NCBI RefSeq assembly: GCF_900113035.1
Contig: NZ_FONX01000004.1
Coordinates: 356,674 to 420,673 of the forward strand
From: Paracidovorax wautersii
GTDB taxonomy: Bacteria > Pseudomonadota > Gammaproteobacteria > Burkholderiales > Burkholderiaceae_C
Reading direction: 5' to 3'
DNA length: 64,000 nucleotides
Shown here: positions 1 through 9,975 of the stretch, piece after piece
How positions within the stretch are numbered: position 1 is the stretch's first letter
Layout: each line of letters starts with the position of its first letter
Program-made: the position numbers and the translations under genes
The notes under the pieces: generated by a model
Databases searched by the model: none
The model's input: only the letters and a program-made list of their open reading frames with translations
Told to the model about the DNA's origin: nothing

Positions 1-2
1 CC

Positions 3-1670
3 ATGGCCGCCATCGGCAACGAAAAGCTCTCGGCCCAGGTGCTGCGCGGCAAGCAGCTCTTCTACGACGCACGCGATACCCGGCTGGCGCGCGATGCCTA
101 CATGAGCTGCGCCAGCTGCCACAACGACGGCGGCCACGACGGCCGCACCTGGGATCTGAGCAGCCTGGGCGAAGGCCTGCGCAACACCAGCACCCTGCAC
201 GGCCACGCCCGCCAGGGCCAAGGCCTGCTGCACTGGAGCGGCAACTTCGACGAGGTGCAGGACTTCGAGGCGCAGATCCGCCTGCTGGCCGGCGGCTCCG
301 GCCTCATGAGCGATGCCGACTTCAACACCGGCACCCGCAGCCAGCCCCTGGGCGACAAGAAGGCCGGCATCAGCGCCGATCTCGACGCACTGGCCGCGTA
401 CGTGAACTCGCTGGCCACGGCAGACACCAGCCCGGAGCGCAACGCCGATGGCACGCTGACCGCCGCCGCCCTCGCCGGCCAGGCCGTGTTCAACGCGGCC
501 AACTGCGCCAGCTGCCATGGCGGAACCGGCTTCGGCTCCAGCAGCCTCGCAGGCGGCATGCGCAATGTCGGCACGCTCAAGGCCGCCAGCGGCAACCGGC
601 TGGGCGCGCCCCTGGCCGGGCTCAACGTGCCCACGCTGCGCGGCGTCTGGGCCACCGGCCCCTGGCTGCACGACGGCAGCGCCCCCACGCTGCAGGCCGC
701 CGTGGCGGCGCATGCCGGCAATGCGGTGGGCGGCACCGATCTGGACAATCTGGCGGCCTACCTGCGCAGCATCGATGCCCGCGACCCGGCCCCGCCCCGC
801 ACGCTGCCCAACGGCGTGTACCGGCTGGTGGCCCAGCACAGCAACCAGGTGCTGGCCGTGGACGGCGCCAACACGGCGGCGGGCACGGGCGCGCTGCAGT
901 GGCCCTTCTCGGGCACCGACGACCAGCGCTGGCAGCTCGCCCGCCAGGGCGACGGCAGCTACACCCTGAGCCCGCAGCACAGCGGCCAGATGCTGGAAGT
1001 GGTCGGCTGCGGCGCGGGCGACGGCGCCAGGGCCCAGCAGGCCGCAGCCAGCGGCACGGCCTGCCAGCGCTGGAAGCTCGATCCGCTGGCCGATGGCAGC
1101 TTCAGGGTCACGAACCAGCAAAGCGGCAAGGTGCTCGACGTGGCCGGCATCTCCATGGCCGCTGGTGCGGCAGTGCATCAATGGACCTGGATGGACGGCC
1201 TCAACCAGCACTGGCGCATCGAGCCCGTGAGCCCGAACGGCATCCCGGCCGGCATCTTCACGCTGGCGGCCCAGCACAGCGGCAAGGTGCTCGACGTGGC
1301 GGGCGCCTCGGCCGCAGCGGGCGCCGCCGTCTTCCAGTGGCCCGACTGGGGCGGCGCCAACCAGCGCTGGATCGTGACGCCCACGGCCGAAGGCTTCTTC
1401 ACCCTGGCCCCCACGCACCAGCCCGGCATGCGCCTGCAAGCCCAGGGCGGCGGCCTGGACGATGGCGTGCCGACGGTGCAGGCGCTGGCCAACCTGAGCG
1501 CGGCGCAGAACTGGGCCTTCCAGCGCCAGGCAGACGGCAGCTACGTCCTGACCAACGTCAACAGTGGCAAGGTGCTGGACGTGCGCGGCGTTTCCCAGGC
1601 CGATGGCGCCGTCGCCCACCAGTGGACGCGCCTGGACGCGCCCAACCAGCGCTGGAAACTGGGCCGATGA
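3..1670 (+). CDS. Dihaem cytochrome c with ricin-type lectin repeats (5' partial)
   Basis: The frame is open to the window edge, so the N-terminus and any signal peptide are probably missing. Two c-type haem motifs, CASCH, lie at about residues 36-40 and 168-172, with downstream Met/His-rich segments as in dihaem cytochrome c/peroxidase-like proteins. From about residue 270 to the end there are six Q-x-W motifs (QRW, QRW, QHW, QRW, QNW, QRW) in repeats that each carry a VLDV- or VLAV-type strand. This is the hallmark of ricin B/CBM13 beta-trefoils, and six repeats suggest two trefoils. Family knowledge places such cytochromes in the periplasm or outside the cell, and the lectin part would bind sugars. 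The substrate cannot be read from the sequence. A 9-bp inverted repeat (1679-1706) follows the stop. Confidence 0.8.
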   Translation: MAAIGNEKLSAQVLRGKQLFYDARDTRLARDAYMSCASCHNDGGHDGRTWDLSSLGEGLRNTSTLHGHARQGQGLLHWSGNFDEVQDFEAQIRLLAGGSGLMSDADFNTGTRSQPLGDKKAGISADLDALAAYVNSLATADTSPERNADGTLTAAALAGQAVFNAANCASCHGGTGFGSSSLAGGMRNVGTLKAASGNRLGAPLAGLNVPTLRGVWATGPWLHDGSAPTLQAAVAAHAGNAVGGTDLDNLAAYLRSIDARDPAPPRTLPNGVYRLVAQHSNQVLAVDGANTAAGTGALQWPFSGTDDQRWQLARQGDGSYTLSPQHSGQMLEVVGCGAGDGARAQQAAASGTACQRWKLDPLADGSFRVTNQQSGKVLDVAGISMAAGAAVHQWTWMDGLNQHWRIEPVSPNGIPAGIFTLAAQHSGKVLDVAGASAAAGAAVFQWPDWGGANQRWIVTPTAEGFFTLAPTHQPGMRLQAQGGGLDDGVPTVQALANLSAAQNWAFQRQADGSYVLTNVNSGKVLDVRGVSQADGAVAHQWTRLDAPNQRWKLGR

Positions 1671-1678
1671 CGCGCGCA

Positions 1679-1706
1679 GCGAGGCGGAGCCCAGGCCCCG
1701 CCTCGC
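1679..1706. repeat. GC-rich inverted repeat after the cytochrome gene
   Basis: GCGAGGCGG (1679-1687) and CCGCCTCGC (1698-1706) form a perfect 9-bp stem with a 10-base loop, nine bases after the cytochrome stop. No T-tract follows; the next bases are a TATAAT box. It may act as a weak terminator or processing site and lies where the -35 of the asd promoter would be. Confidence 0.5.
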
Positions 1707-1712
1707 TATAAT
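1707..1712 (+). promoter_or_regulatory. Putative -10 box of the asd leader transcript
   Basis: TATAAT followed by CCGC matches the TATAATCGC-type -10 boxes seen elsewhere in this window (ispB, rpmF). No convincing -35 sits 16-18 bases upstream. Transcription would start near 1719, almost at the ATG of the leader ORF, so the leader peptide would be nearly leaderless. Confidence 0.45.
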
Positions 1713-1720
1713 CCGCACCC

Positions 1721-1822
1721 ATGTTTGCCGCCCGCTCGTTCACCCTGAACTTCGCCACCGCCGCCCTGGCTGGCGGGGCCGTGCGCGCAATCACCACCAA
1801 AACCACGACCATTAAGGGCTGA
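1721..1822 (+). CDS. Candidate Thr/Ile/Lys-rich leader peptide for asd attenuation
   Basis: A 33-codon ORF lies between the TATAAT box and asd and is too short for routine gene calling. Its last codons read Ile-Thr-Thr-Lys-Thr-Thr-Thr-Ile-Lys-Gly-stop: five Thr, two Ile and two Lys in nine codons. All are end products of the aspartate pathway that Asd feeds. Enterobacterial thrL has the same Thr/Ile-run character. Downstream, two mutually exclusive hairpins can be drawn (1850-1875 and 1865-1887), followed by a T-rich stretch at 1893-1902. No Shine-Dalgarno is visible, and the T-tract is interrupted. Function as an attenuator is inference. Confidence 0.4.
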   Translation: MFAARSFTLNFATAALAGGAVRAITTKTTTIKG

Positions 1823-1849
1823 TCCAGCTCCGGTATCGTCGTGCGCCCC

Positions 1850-1902
1850 TCCTGGCCCAGACGAGCCGGGCAGGAACAGTCCCCGGTCGGGCATTGTTTC
1901 TT
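1850..1902 (+). promoter_or_regulatory. Competing hairpins, possible attenuator upstream of asd
   Basis: Hairpin A pairs TCCT(g)GCCC (1850-1858, one bulged G) with GGGCAGGA (1868-1875). Hairpin B pairs GCCGGG (1865-1870) with CCCGGT (1882-1887) and is followed by ATTGTTTCTT. They share 1868-1870, so only one can form. GGGC at 1816-1819, at the end of the leader ORF, can pair with GCCC 1855-1858. This is the geometry expected of a pause/antiterminator/terminator switch, but the terminator stem is short. Confidence 0.35.
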
Positions 1903-1926
1903 CGTAACTGAGTAGGGGTGTTGAAA

Positions 1927-3057
1927 ATGAGCAAGTTGGTAGGTCTGGTCGGCTGGCGCGGCATGGTCGGCTCTGTTCTCATGGATCGCATGCAGGCCGA
2001 AGGCGACTTCGCGCTGATCGAGCCCATGTTCTTCTCCACGTCCAACGCCGGCGGCAAGGCCCCCGCACAGGCGAAGAACGAAACCACGCTGCAGGACGCC
2101 TTCGACATCGAAGCCCTCAAGCGCTGCGACATCATCCTCACCGCCCAGGGCGGCGACTACACCACCGAAGTCTTCCCCAAGCTGCGCGCTGCCGGCTGGA
2201 ACGGCCACTGGATCGACGCCGCTTCCACCCTGCGCATGAATGACGACGCCGTCATCGTGCTCGACCCGGTCAACATGCCCGTCATCAAGGACGCGCTGGC
2301 CAAGGGCGGCAAGAACTGGGTCGGCGGCAACTGCACCGTCAGCTGCATGCTGATGGGCGTGGGCGCGCTCTACAAGGCCGGCCTGGTCGAGTGGATGAGC
2401 ACCCAGACCTACCAGGCGGCCAGCGGCGGCGGCGCGCAGCACATGCGCGAGCTGCTCACGCAATACGGCACGCTCAACGCCGAAGTGCGCGCCCTGCTGG
2501 ACGACCCCAAGAGCGCGATCCTGGAGATCGACCGCAAGGTCATCGCCAAGCAGCGCAGCCTCTCGGCCAGCGAAACCGCCAACTTCGGCGTGCCCCTGGG
2601 CGGCAGCCTGATCCCCTGGATCGACAAGGACCTGGGCAACGGCATGTCCAAGGAAGAGTGGAAGGGCATGGCCGAGACCAACAAGATCCTCGGCCAGGGC
2701 GAAGGCTTCGGCTCGCAGGCCGTGCCGGTCGATGGCTTCTGCGTGCGCGTGGGCGCCATGCGCTGCCACAGCCAGGCGCTGACCTTCAAGCTGAAGAAGG
2801 CCGTGCCCGTGGCCGATATCGAAGCCATGATCGCCGCCGACAACGAATGGGTGAAGGTCGTGCCCAACACGCGCGAAGCCACGCTCAAGGACCTCACGCC
2901 CGTGGCCGTCACCGGCACCATGACCATCCCGGTCGGCCGCATCCGCGAACTGGCGATGGGCCCCGAGTACATCGGCGCCTTCACCATCGGCGACCAGCTG
3001 CTGTGGGGCGCTGCCGAGCCGCTGCGCCGCATGCTGCGCATCCTGCTGGACGCCTGA
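1927..3057 (+). CDS. asd: Aspartate-semialdehyde dehydrogenase
   Basis: Makes L-aspartate 4-semialdehyde from aspartyl phosphate with NADPH, the branch point to Lys, Met, Thr, Ile and diaminopimelate. The start is ATG 1927 ([16 protein letters not shown]), which places the Rossmann G-rich loop at residues 8-15. A GTG nine bases upstream is in frame but would add three residues before the conserved start. AGGGG lies about 9 bases upstream. The catalytic Cys is Cys136 in GGNCTVSC. At 376 residues it has the usual proteobacterial length. It normally follows leuB in Burkholderiales, but here an unrelated cytochrome gene and a candidate attenuator precede it. Confidence 0.97.
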   Translation: MSKLVGLVGWRGMVGSVLMDRMQAEGDFALIEPMFFSTSNAGGKAPAQAKNETTLQDAFDIEALKRCDIILTAQGGDYTTEVFPKLRAAGWNGHWIDAASTLRMNDDAVIVLDPVNMPVIKDALAKGGKNWVGGNCTVSCMLMGVGALYKAGLVEWMSTQTYQAASGGGAQHMRELLTQYGTLNAEVRALLDDPKSAILEIDRKVIAKQRSLSASETANFGVPLGGSLIPWIDKDLGNGMSKEEWKGMAETNKILGQGEGFGSQAVPVDGFCVRVGAMRCHSQALTFKLKKAVPVADIEAMIAADNEWVKVVPNTREATLKDLTPVAVTGTMTIPVGRIRELAMGPEYIGAFTIGDQLLWGAAEPLRRMLRILLDA

Positions 3058-3198
3058 TGGCCGCGCCCGCCCTGCCGCCGCAGCACTGCGCGCCGCAGGG
3101 CACCAGGGGCCCGGAGGCAGGCCGGGCAGGCAGGGCGCTCACGGCACGACGGCACGGCGCCGTCACCCGGGGCGCCTAGCTTGTCACTGCGAGGCATT

Positions 3199-3252
3199 GA
3201 TGCTATGGTATTTTTCATACTTTTCACGTGCCCGTGAGGGCGCTTAGCTCCT
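3199..3252 (+). repeat. Dispersed palindromic element, copy 1 (asd-fimV gap)
   Basis: GATGCTATGGTATTTTTCAT then ACTTTTCACGTGCCCG and GGGCGCT. It shares the left GCTAT-(A/T-rich)-ATA arm and right GCGCT arm of the ~50-bp family described in the findings, and is a divergent member. AT-rich island in a GC-rich gap. The rest of the 250-base gap shows no gene. Confidence 0.5.
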
Positions 3253-3307
3253 CCCGGCCGAGCCCCTGCCTGCCGGCATGGGCGCCAACCTCATCGCTAG
3301 AGCCCCC

Positions 3308-5989
3308 ATGCATCGTTGGAAACTTTCCGCCCTGGCCGCTGCGGCTATCTGCCTTGCCGGCCTGCATGCCCCCGATGCCTCCGCTCTGACGCTGGGCCGC
3401 GTCAGCGTCCAGTCCGCCCTGGGCGAACCCCTGCGGGCCGACATCGACCTGCCCCAGATCACCCCCGCCGAAGCCGAATCGCTGCGCGCCTCCCTGGCCA
3501 CGCCCGACGTCTTCCGCGCGCAGGGCCTCGAATATTCGCCCACGCTCAACGGCGTGAACGTGGCGCTAGAACGGCGCTCCGACGGCAGCATGGCGCTGCG
3601 CCTGAGCAGCGACCGCCCCATCAACGACCCCTTCGTCGATCTGGTGATCGATGCCTCGTGGAACGCCGGCCGCGTCGTGCGCAGCTACACGATGCTGTTC
3701 GATCCCCCGTCGCTGCGGCGCCCGGCGCCGGCCGTGACGGCGGCCGCCCAGGTGACGGCCCCGCCCGCTGCCAGCCCCGCGGCGGCAGCCCGGCCCGCGC
3801 CCCAACCCCAGCCGCGGGCGGCAGCGGCACCGGCCCCCGCCCCGGCGGCACGCCCGCAGCCCTCGGCCGCGCCTGCCGCCCCGCGTCAGGCCGCGAGCCC
3901 CGCCCCCGACGAAGTGGTCGTGCGCCCCGGCGACACGGCCGGCCGCATCGCCAGCGCCAACCGGCCGGCGGGCGTGTCGCTCGACCAGATGCTGGTGGCG
4001 ATGATGCGCGCCAACCCCGAGGCGTTCATCCGCGGCAACGTGAACCGCGTGCGCGCCGGCGCCGTGCTGCAACTGCCCGACGAGGCGCAGGCTCAGGCCA
4101 CCCCGCCCGCCGAAGCGCGCCAGATCATCGCCGCGCAAAGCCGCGACTTCAACGAATTCCGCCGCCGCCTGGCCGCAGCCGCCCCCAAGGCCGAAGTGGC
4201 CGCCGCCGACCGTTCGGCCAGCGGCTCGGTGCAGACCCAGGTCGAAGACCGCAAGGCAGCCACCGCCGCGCCCGACAAGCTCACCCTCTCCAAGGGCGGC
4301 GTGCAGGCCAGCCGGGCCGAAGAACAGCTCGCCAAGGACAAGCAGGCCCACGAGGCATCGGCCCGCATGGCCGAGCTGTCCAAGAACATCTCCGACCTGA
4401 ACAAGCTGAGCGCAGCCTCTCCGGCGGCCGGCGCTGCCAGTGCGGCCGCAGCGGCACCCGCCGCATCGGCCTCGGCCCCGAACGACGAAGCCAAGGCGGG
4501 CCTGAGCACCACCGCGCCGCAGCCTGCCGCCAGCGCAGCGGCTGCGGCCGCCTCTGCGGCAGCGGATTCCGCCTCGGCTCCGGCCAGCGCTGCCTCTGCA
4601 GCCCAGGCGGCCGCGTCGGCGCCGGCCAGCAGCCCCGCCGCCGCAGTGCCCCCGGCCGATGCGGCGGAGCAGCCGAGCTTCCTCTCCACCATGATGGAAG
4701 AACCGCTCGCGCCCGGCGCCGCGCTGGCCATCATCCTGGCCCTGCTGGGCTACGGGGGCTGGCGCGCTGCCAAGCGGCGCCGCGCCCAGGCCGCCGACAG
4801 CGCCTTCCTGGAAAGCCGCGTGCCGCCCGACTCGTTCTTCGGCGCCAGCGGCGGCGAGCGCGTGGACACTTCCAACGGCGGAGGCGCCAATTCGTCGCTG
4901 GCCTATTCGCCCAGCCAGCTCGATGCCGGCGGCGATGTGGACCCGGTGGCCGAAGCCGACGTGTACCTGGCCTACGGCCGCGACCTGCAGGCCGAGGAAA
5001 TCCTCAAGGAAGCCGCGCGCCACCATCCCGAGCGCGTCGCCATTCCCGCCAAGCTGGCCGACATCTATGCCAAGCGGCAGGACCGCAAGGCGTTCGAGAG
5101 CGCGGCGCGCGACGTGCTGCGCCTGACGAACGGCCAGGGCCCCGACTGGAACCGCGTGGCCGAACAGGGCCGCAGCATCGACCCCGACAACAGCCTCTAC
5201 CAAGAGGCTGCTCCGGCCGCCGCCGAGGCCAGCGCCTCTCCGGCGCCGGATGCCGTGGCACCGGGCGCCTTCGCCACCGCTCTGGCCGGCGCGGCCTTAG
5301 CCGCCGGGCTGGCGCAGGCGGAAGCGCCCGCACCGGCAGCCCCGGCCCCTGCCCCGGCAGAGACGTCCGACGACGACCTGGACATTGACCTCGACCTGAG
5401 CGGCGACGCGCTCAGCGAAGCCCCGCCCGCCGCCGAGGCGCCCGCGGCGCCGCCCCCGGCCTCGTCCTTCGCGCAGGCCGCCGCAGCGGCAGCCGGCGCC
5501 ACGGCCGAGCCCGAAACCCCGCCAGCCCCGCCGTCCTTGCCCGACCTGGACCTGAGCGGCTTCGAAATGCCCGCCGATCCGCAGAGCCGTGCCCCGGCCA
5601 GCGCCGCAGCGGACGACGAGCGCATCGACCCGCCCGACTTCTCGGCCAGCGATCTGACCATGCTCGACGACGCGCCCGGCACGGCGCCGGATGCCGCCGC
5701 CGCTCCGCAGGAGCCCCGCGAATTCGACCTGGGCGATCTGTCGCTCGACCTCGACCTGCCCAACGCGAACGCCTCGGCCGAAGCCGCGCCCGCCAGCGAG
5801 GCCGCCGCGCCGGCCGCTGACGGTGAAACGGCGGCGGACGACCCGCTGGCGACCAAGCTGGCCCTGGCGGAAGAGTTCAACGCCATCGGCGACAGCGAAG
5901 GCGCGCGAACGCTGATCGAGGAAGTGATCGCCGAATCCTCGGGCGAATTGAAGGCCCGGGCGCAACGCCTGCTGGCAGATATCGGCTGA
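3308..5989 (+). CDS. fimV: FimV-family pilus assembly/polar hub protein
   Basis: Inner-membrane, peptidoglycan-binding organiser of type IV pilus assembly and polar localisation in relatives. Start ATG 3308 gives a signal peptide (residues 1-26, ending DASA); an in-frame ATG at 3278 would bury it. Order: FimV N-domain with [11 protein letters not shown] (about 35-140), Ala/Pro-rich linker, LysM-like segment beginning VVVRPGDT (about 200-260), a charged helical stretch (about 340-380), one membrane helix near 468-484 followed by Arg/Lys, then a long acidic cytoplasmic part with [15 protein letters not shown] repeats and the conserved C-terminal FimV motif ([16 protein letters not shown]). Length of 893 residues is normal. 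Low-complexity Ala/Pro tracts are family-typical. Confidence 0.93.
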   Translation: MHRWKLSALAAAAICLAGLHAPDASALTLGRVSVQSALGEPLRADIDLPQITPAEAESLRASLATPDVFRAQGLEYSPTLNGVNVALERRSDGSMALRLSSDRPINDPFVDLVIDASWNAGRVVRSYTMLFDPPSLRRPAPAVTAAAQVTAPPAASPAAAARPAPQPQPRAAAAPAPAPAARPQPSAAPAAPRQAASPAPDEVVVRPGDTAGRIASANRPAGVSLDQMLVAMMRANPEAFIRGNVNRVRAGAVLQLPDEAQAQATPPAEARQIIAAQSRDFNEFRRRLAAAAPKAEVAAADRSASGSVQTQVEDRKAATAAPDKLTLSKGGVQASRAEEQLAKDKQAHEASARMAELSKNISDLNKLSAASPAAGAASAAAAAPAASASAPNDEAKAGLSTTAPQPAASAAAAAASAAADSASAPASAASAAQAAASAPASSPAAAVPPADAAEQPSFLSTMMEEPLAPGAALAIILALLGYGGWRAAKRRRAQAADSAFLESRVPPDSFFGASGGERVDTSNGGGANSSLAYSPSQLDAGGDVDPVAEADVYLAYGRDLQAEEILKEAARHHPERVAIPAKLADIYAKRQDRKAFESAARDVLRLTNGQGPDWNRVAEQGRSIDPDNSLYQEAAPAAAEASASPAPDAVAPGAFATALAGAALAAGLAQAEAPAPAAPAPAPAETSDDDLDIDLDLSGDALSEAPPAAEAPAAPPPASSFAQAAAAAAGATAEPETPPAPPSLPDLDLSGFEMPADPQSRAPASAAADDERIDPPDFSASDLTMLDDAPGTAPDAAAAPQEPREFDLGDLSLDLDLPNANASAEAAPASEAAAPAADGETAADDPLATKLALAEEFNAIGDSEGARTLIEEVIAESSGELKARAQRLLADIG

Positions 5990-6038
5990 TGGGCCGGCTC
6001 GCGAGCGGCGCCCGCTCCCCTCGTGCGGGAGCCGCGCC

Positions 6039-6878
6039 ATGAGGATCGCCCTCGGAGTGGGCTACAACGGGCAGGCCTACAACGGCTGGCAGAGCCAGCC
6101 TTCGGGCAACACGGTGCAGGACCGGCTGGAGGCCGCGCTCACCCGCTTCGCCACCCAGCCGGTGGCGACGATGTGCGCCGGCCGCACCGATGCCGGCGTG
6201 CACGGCCTGATGCAGGTCGTGCATTTCGACACGCCGCTGGACCGCACGCCTTTTTCCTGGGTGCGCGGCACCAACACCTTTCTGCCGGCCGACATCTCCG
6301 TGCAATGGGCGCAGCCCGTGCCGGACACCTTCCACGCCCGCGCCAGCGCCATCGCCCGGCGCTATGCCTACGTGCTGCTGCAGTCGCCCGTCAAACCCGG
6401 CGTGGAGGCCGGCCGCGTGGGCTGGGTGTTCCACCCGCTCGACGGCGACGCCATGCGCGAGGCAGCGCAGCACCTGCTGGGCGAGCACGACTTCACCTCG
6501 TTCCGCGCCTCGGCCTGCCAGGCCAAGTCGCCCATCAAGACGCTGCGCCGCATCGACATCACCTGCCGCAGCACGGCGCCAGCGCAGGGCGCAGCGGGCT
6601 CCGTCAGCGGCCCGCACGGCTGGGCGCCCGGCTATTGGCGCTTCGAGTTCGAGGGCAATGCCTTCCTGCACCACATGATCCGCAACATCATGGGCTGCCT
6701 GATCGCCATCGGCCGCGGCGACCGCCCACCGGAGTGGATGCGCAGCGTGCGCGACGCGCTTTCGCGCGATGCGGCGGCGCCCACCTTCTCGCCCGACGGG
6801 CTGTATTTCGTCGGGCCGTCGTACGACGCCGCATGGGGCCTGCCCTCGCATGCGGCTGCGTATGATTGGCTGCCATGA
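6039..6878 (+). CDS. truA: tRNA pseudouridine(38-40) synthase
   Basis: Converts U38, U39 and U40 of the anticodon arm to pseudouridine. The catalytic Asp is Asp51 in GRTDAGVHG, and the C-terminal half carries the conserved [11 protein letters not shown] motif. Length 279 residues. Its stop overlaps the trpF start (ATGA), the first of three such junctions, so truA and the trp genes are probably translated from one message. fimV ends 49 bases upstream. Confidence 0.97.
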   Translation: MRIALGVGYNGQAYNGWQSQPSGNTVQDRLEAALTRFATQPVATMCAGRTDAGVHGLMQVVHFDTPLDRTPFSWVRGTNTFLPADISVQWAQPVPDTFHARASAIARRYAYVLLQSPVKPGVEAGRVGWVFHPLDGDAMREAAQHLLGEHDFTSFRASACQAKSPIKTLRRIDITCRSTAPAQGAAGSVSGPHGWAPGYWRFEFEGNAFLHHMIRNIMGCLIAIGRGDRPPEWMRSVRDALSRDAAAPTFSPDGLYFVGPSYDAAWGLPSHAAAYDWLP

Positions 6879-7654
6879 CCTCTGCCGGCAGCCCACTCCC
6901 CCACGCCCCCGCCCTCTCCGGACACCCTTCCCCGCTCCCCGCCCCGCCCGCAGCGCGCACCCGCGTCAAGATCTGCGGGCTGACGCGCGAGGAAGACGTC
7001 GATGCGGCCGTCGCGGCAGGGGCCGATGCCATCGGCTTCGTGCTCTACGCACCCAGCCCCCGGGCCGTCACGCCCGAGCGCGCCGCACAGCTGGCCCGGC
7101 GGCTGCCGCCCTTCGTCACGCCGGTGCTGCTGTTCGTGAACGAGTCCGCTCCCAAAATCATAGCTACCAGCGCACTGATTCCGGGCGCTACGCTGCAATT
7201 CCATGGCGATGAAACGCCCGAAGATTGCCTGGCGGCCACCGGCGGCGGCGCCCGCCCCTACCTGCGCGCGGCGCGTATTCCCCTGGGCGACGGCGCGGCG
7301 CGCTTCGACCTCGTAAAATACGCGCTCGATCACTCTCACGCCCAGGCCATATTGCTCGACGCCCACGTCGAAGGCTATGGCGGCGGCGGCAAGGCATTCA
7401 ATTGGTCACTCCTGCCTCCAAGCGTCGGCTCTCACCTCGTTTTGTCTGGTGGACTCACGCCTGCAAACGTGACCGATGGCATCTGGCAGGTACGGCCGCG
7501 CTGCAAGACGCTGGCCGTTGACGTCTCCTCCGGCGTCGAAGCCGACGGCCCCGACGGCAAGCCCATCCGGGGCGTCAAGGACGCCGACAAGATCCACCGC
7601 TTCATCGCCGCCGTGCGCGCGGCCGATGCAGCCCCTGCACCTTCCATCCTCTGA
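6875..7654 (+). CDS. trpF: Phosphoribosylanthranilate isomerase
   Basis: Amadori rearrangement step of tryptophan synthesis, a TIM barrel. Start ATG 6875 overlaps truA (ATGA); a TTG at 6866 is less likely. About 30 Pro/Ala-rich residues precede the conserved [12 protein letters not shown]. Catalytic Cys34 and Asp216 (AVDVSSGVE) are present. Residues about 91-107 ([15 protein letters not shown]) are encoded by an AT-richer patch that matches the dispersed palindromic element. The length there looks normal for the family, so the enzyme is probably intact. The stop overlaps trpB by one base. Confidence 0.96.
   Translation: MTSAGSPLPHAPALSGHPSPLPAPPAARTRVKICGLTREEDVDAAVAAGADAIGFVLYAPSPRAVTPERAAQLARRLPPFVTPVLLFVNESAPKIIATSALIPGATLQFHGDETPEDCLAATGGGARPYLRAARIPLGDGAARFDLVKYALDHSHAQAILLDAHVEGYGGGGKAFNWSLLPPSVGSHLVLSGGLTPANVTDGIWQVRPRCKTLAVDVSSGVEADGPDGKPIRGVKDADKIHRFIAAVRAADAAPAPSIL
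7147..7194 (+). repeat. Dispersed palindromic element, copy 2 (inside trpF)
   Basis: Reads CGCTCCCAAAATCATAGCTA, then CCAGCGC, a 12-base loop and GCGCTACG. It has the family's left arm, ATAGC, and the AGCGC/GCGCT stem. It is in frame within trpF, and its AT-rich arm stands out from the surrounding codons. Confidence 0.55.
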
Positions 7655-8922
7655 TGTCTGACTATTCCTTTCCCGATGCCGCGGGCCATTTCGGCACCTA
7701 CGGCGGCAGCTTCGTCAGCGAGACGCTGACGCATGCCATCAACGAGCTGAAGGACGCCTACGCGCGCTATCAGCACGACCCGGAATTCCTCGCCGAATTC
7801 CACTACGAACTGGCGCACTTCGTCGGCCGGCCCTCGCCCGTCTATCACGCGGCGCGCACCAGCCGCGAGCTGGGCGGCGCGCAGATCTTCCTCAAGCGCG
7901 AAGACCTCAACCACACGGGCGCGCACAAGATCAACAACGTGATCGGCCAGGCCATGCTCGCCAAGCGCATGGGCAAGCCCCGCGTGATCGCCGAAACCGG
8001 CGCCGGCCAGCACGGCGTGGCCACAGCCACCATCTGCGCCCGCTACGGCCTGGAATGCGTGGTGTACATGGGCGCGGAAGACGTCAAGCGCCAGAGCCCC
8101 AACGTCTACCGCATGAAGCTGCTGGGCGCCACGGTGGTGCCGGTCGAATCCGGCAGCCGCACGCTGAAGGATGCGCTCAACGAAGCCATGCGCGACTGGG
8201 TGGCGAACGTGGACAACACCTTCTACATCATCGGCACGGTGGCGGGCCCGCACCCCTACCCGATGATGGTGCGCGACTTCCAGAGCGTGATCGGCAAGGA
8301 ATGCATCACGCAGATGCCCGAGCTGCTGGCCGCCCAGCGCATCGCCTCCGAGCAGCCCGACGTGGTGGTCGCCTGCGTGGGCGGCGGCAGCAATGCCATG
8401 GGCATCTTCCACCCCTACATCCCGTACCCGAAGACGCGCCTGATCGGCGTGGAGGCGGCCGGCGAAGGGCTGGACAGCGGCAAGCATTCCGCCTCGCTGC
8501 AGCGCGGCAGCCCCGGCGTGCTGCACGGCAACCGCACCTTCATCCTGCAGGACGACAACGGCCAGATCACCGAGACGCACAGCATCAGCGCCGGCCTGGA
8601 CTACCCCGGCGTCGGCCCCGAGCACGCCTGGCTGCAGGAACTCGGCCGCGCCGAATACGTGGGCGTGACCGACCGCCAGGCGCTGGAGGCCTTCCACGCC
8701 CTCTGCCGCACCGAAGGCATCATCCCCGCGCTCGAATCCAGCCACGCCATGGCCTATGCCATGCAGCTGGCGCCCACCATGCGGCCCGACCAGTCCATCC
8801 TGGTGAACCTCTCCGGCCGCGGCGACAAGGACATCGGCACGGTGGCCGACCTCTCCGGCGCGGATTTCTACGACCGCCCCTCCATGCGGGGCCATACCGT
8901 CAAGGGAGGGCCCGCAGCATGA
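7654..8922 (+). CDS. trpB: Tryptophan synthase beta chain
   Basis: PLP enzyme joining indole and serine, partner of TrpA. The PLP lysine is Lys92 in HTGAHKINN, and the phosphate-binding glycine loop is [10 protein letters not shown] near residues 240-250. Length 422 residues, slightly long for the family. The start shares one base with the trpF stop and the end overlaps trpA by ATGA. A stoichiometric TrpAB complex would benefit from this coupling. Confidence 0.98.
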   Translation: MSDYSFPDAAGHFGTYGGSFVSETLTHAINELKDAYARYQHDPEFLAEFHYELAHFVGRPSPVYHAARTSRELGGAQIFLKREDLNHTGAHKINNVIGQAMLAKRMGKPRVIAETGAGQHGVATATICARYGLECVVYMGAEDVKRQSPNVYRMKLLGATVVPVESGSRTLKDALNEAMRDWVANVDNTFYIIGTVAGPHPYPMMVRDFQSVIGKECITQMPELLAAQRIASEQPDVVVACVGGGSNAMGIFHPYIPYPKTRLIGVEAAGEGLDSGKHSASLQRGSPGVLHGNRTFILQDDNGQITETHSISAGLDYPGVGPEHAWLQELGRAEYVGVTDRQALEAFHALCRTEGIIPALESSHAMAYAMQLAPTMRPDQSILVNLSGRGDKDIGTVADLSGADFYDRPSMRGHTVKGGPAA

Positions 8923-9797
8923 ACGCCCCCGCCAACCACATTGCCACCGCAGCCACCGGCGCCGCAGCCCCGGCCGCGCCGCGCAACCGTATCGCCACCA
9001 CCTTCGCCGCCCTGCGCCAGCAGGGCCGCAAGGCGCTGATTCCCTACGTCACGGCCGGCTTTCCGTTCGCCGACATCACGCCCGCGCTGATGCACGGCAT
9101 GGTCGAGGCCGGTGCCGACGTGATCGAGCTGGGCGTGCCCTTCTCCGACCCCATGGCCGACGGCCCCGTCATCCAGAAGGCCGGCGAAAAGGCACTGGCG
9201 CTGGGCATCGGCATGGCACAGGTGCTCGAACACGTGCGCGTCTTCCGCCAGCGCAACCAGGCCACGCCCGTGGTGCTGATGGGCTACGCCAACCCGGTGG
9301 AGCGCTACGACCAGCGCCACGGCGCGGGCGCCTTCGTGCGCGATGCGGCAGCGGCCGGCGTCGATGGCGTGCTCATCGTCGATTACCCGCCCGAGGAATG
9401 CGAGGCCTTCGCCGCCAGCCTGCGCGCGCACGGCATGGACCTGATCTTCCTCTTGGCCCCCACCAGCACCGAAGAGCGCATGCGGCAGGTGGCGCGCGTG
9501 GCCAGCGGCTATGTCTATTACGTCTCGCTCAAGGGCGTGACGGGCTCGGGCGCGCTCGACACCGCCGCCGTCGAGGCCATGCTGCCGCGCATCCGGCGGC
9601 AGCTGGGCGACGAGATCCCGGTGGGCGTGGGCTTCGGCATCCGCGACGCGGCCACGGCCCAGGCCATCGGCCGCGTGGCCGACGCGGTGGTCATCGGCAG
9701 CCGCATCATCCAGCTGATCGAGGAGCAGCCGCACGAGAAGGTGGTCGCCGTGACGGTGGACTTCCTGCGCGGCATCCGCAAGGCGCTCGACGCATAG
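8919..9797 (+). CDS. trpA: Tryptophan synthase alpha chain
   Basis: Cleaves indole-3-glycerol phosphate to indole and G3P, passing indole to TrpB. The catalytic pair is Glu70 (ELGVPFSDP) and Asp81 (ADGPVIQ). Start ATG 8919 lies in the overlap with trpB. An Ala-rich extension of about 25 residues precedes the conserved RIATTFAAL. Length 292. Confidence 0.97.
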   Translation: MNAPANHIATAATGAAAPAAPRNRIATTFAALRQQGRKALIPYVTAGFPFADITPALMHGMVEAGADVIELGVPFSDPMADGPVIQKAGEKALALGIGMAQVLEHVRVFRQRNQATPVVLMGYANPVERYDQRHGAGAFVRDAAAAGVDGVLIVDYPPEECEAFAASLRAHGMDLIFLLAPTSTEERMRQVARVASGYVYYVSLKGVTGSGALDTAAVEAMLPRIRRQLGDEIPVGVGFGIRDAATAQAIGRVADAVVIGSRIIQLIEEQPHEKVVAVTVDFLRGIRKALDA

Positions 9798-9804
9798 AAT
9801 AGAA

Positions 9805-9900
9805 GGCTACCCCCTGGGCGGCTTCGCCGCTTCCCCCTTCTCTCGCGCCAAGGCGCGGGAAGGGGGACACCGCCAGCGCGTCGGGGCGGCCCTTGCGCGG
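9805..9900. repeat. Intergenic C/G-tract hairpin repeat, copy A
   Basis: A CCCCTGGGCGGCTTCGCCGC module, then CCCCCTTC (9833-9840) pairing with GAAGGGGG (9859-9866) around a CGCGCC/GGCGCG inner stem, then a GGCGGCCCTTGCGCGGCG-like tail. A related copy lies in reverse orientation between recO and era. It fills most of the trpA-accD gap. Confidence 0.6.
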
Positions 9901-9975
9901 CGGCCTGCGCCTGGTCCGCGCCCCAATCGAACGCTGCGCTCGCTGGCCCATTCATACCCAGTCAAAGGAATTCTC

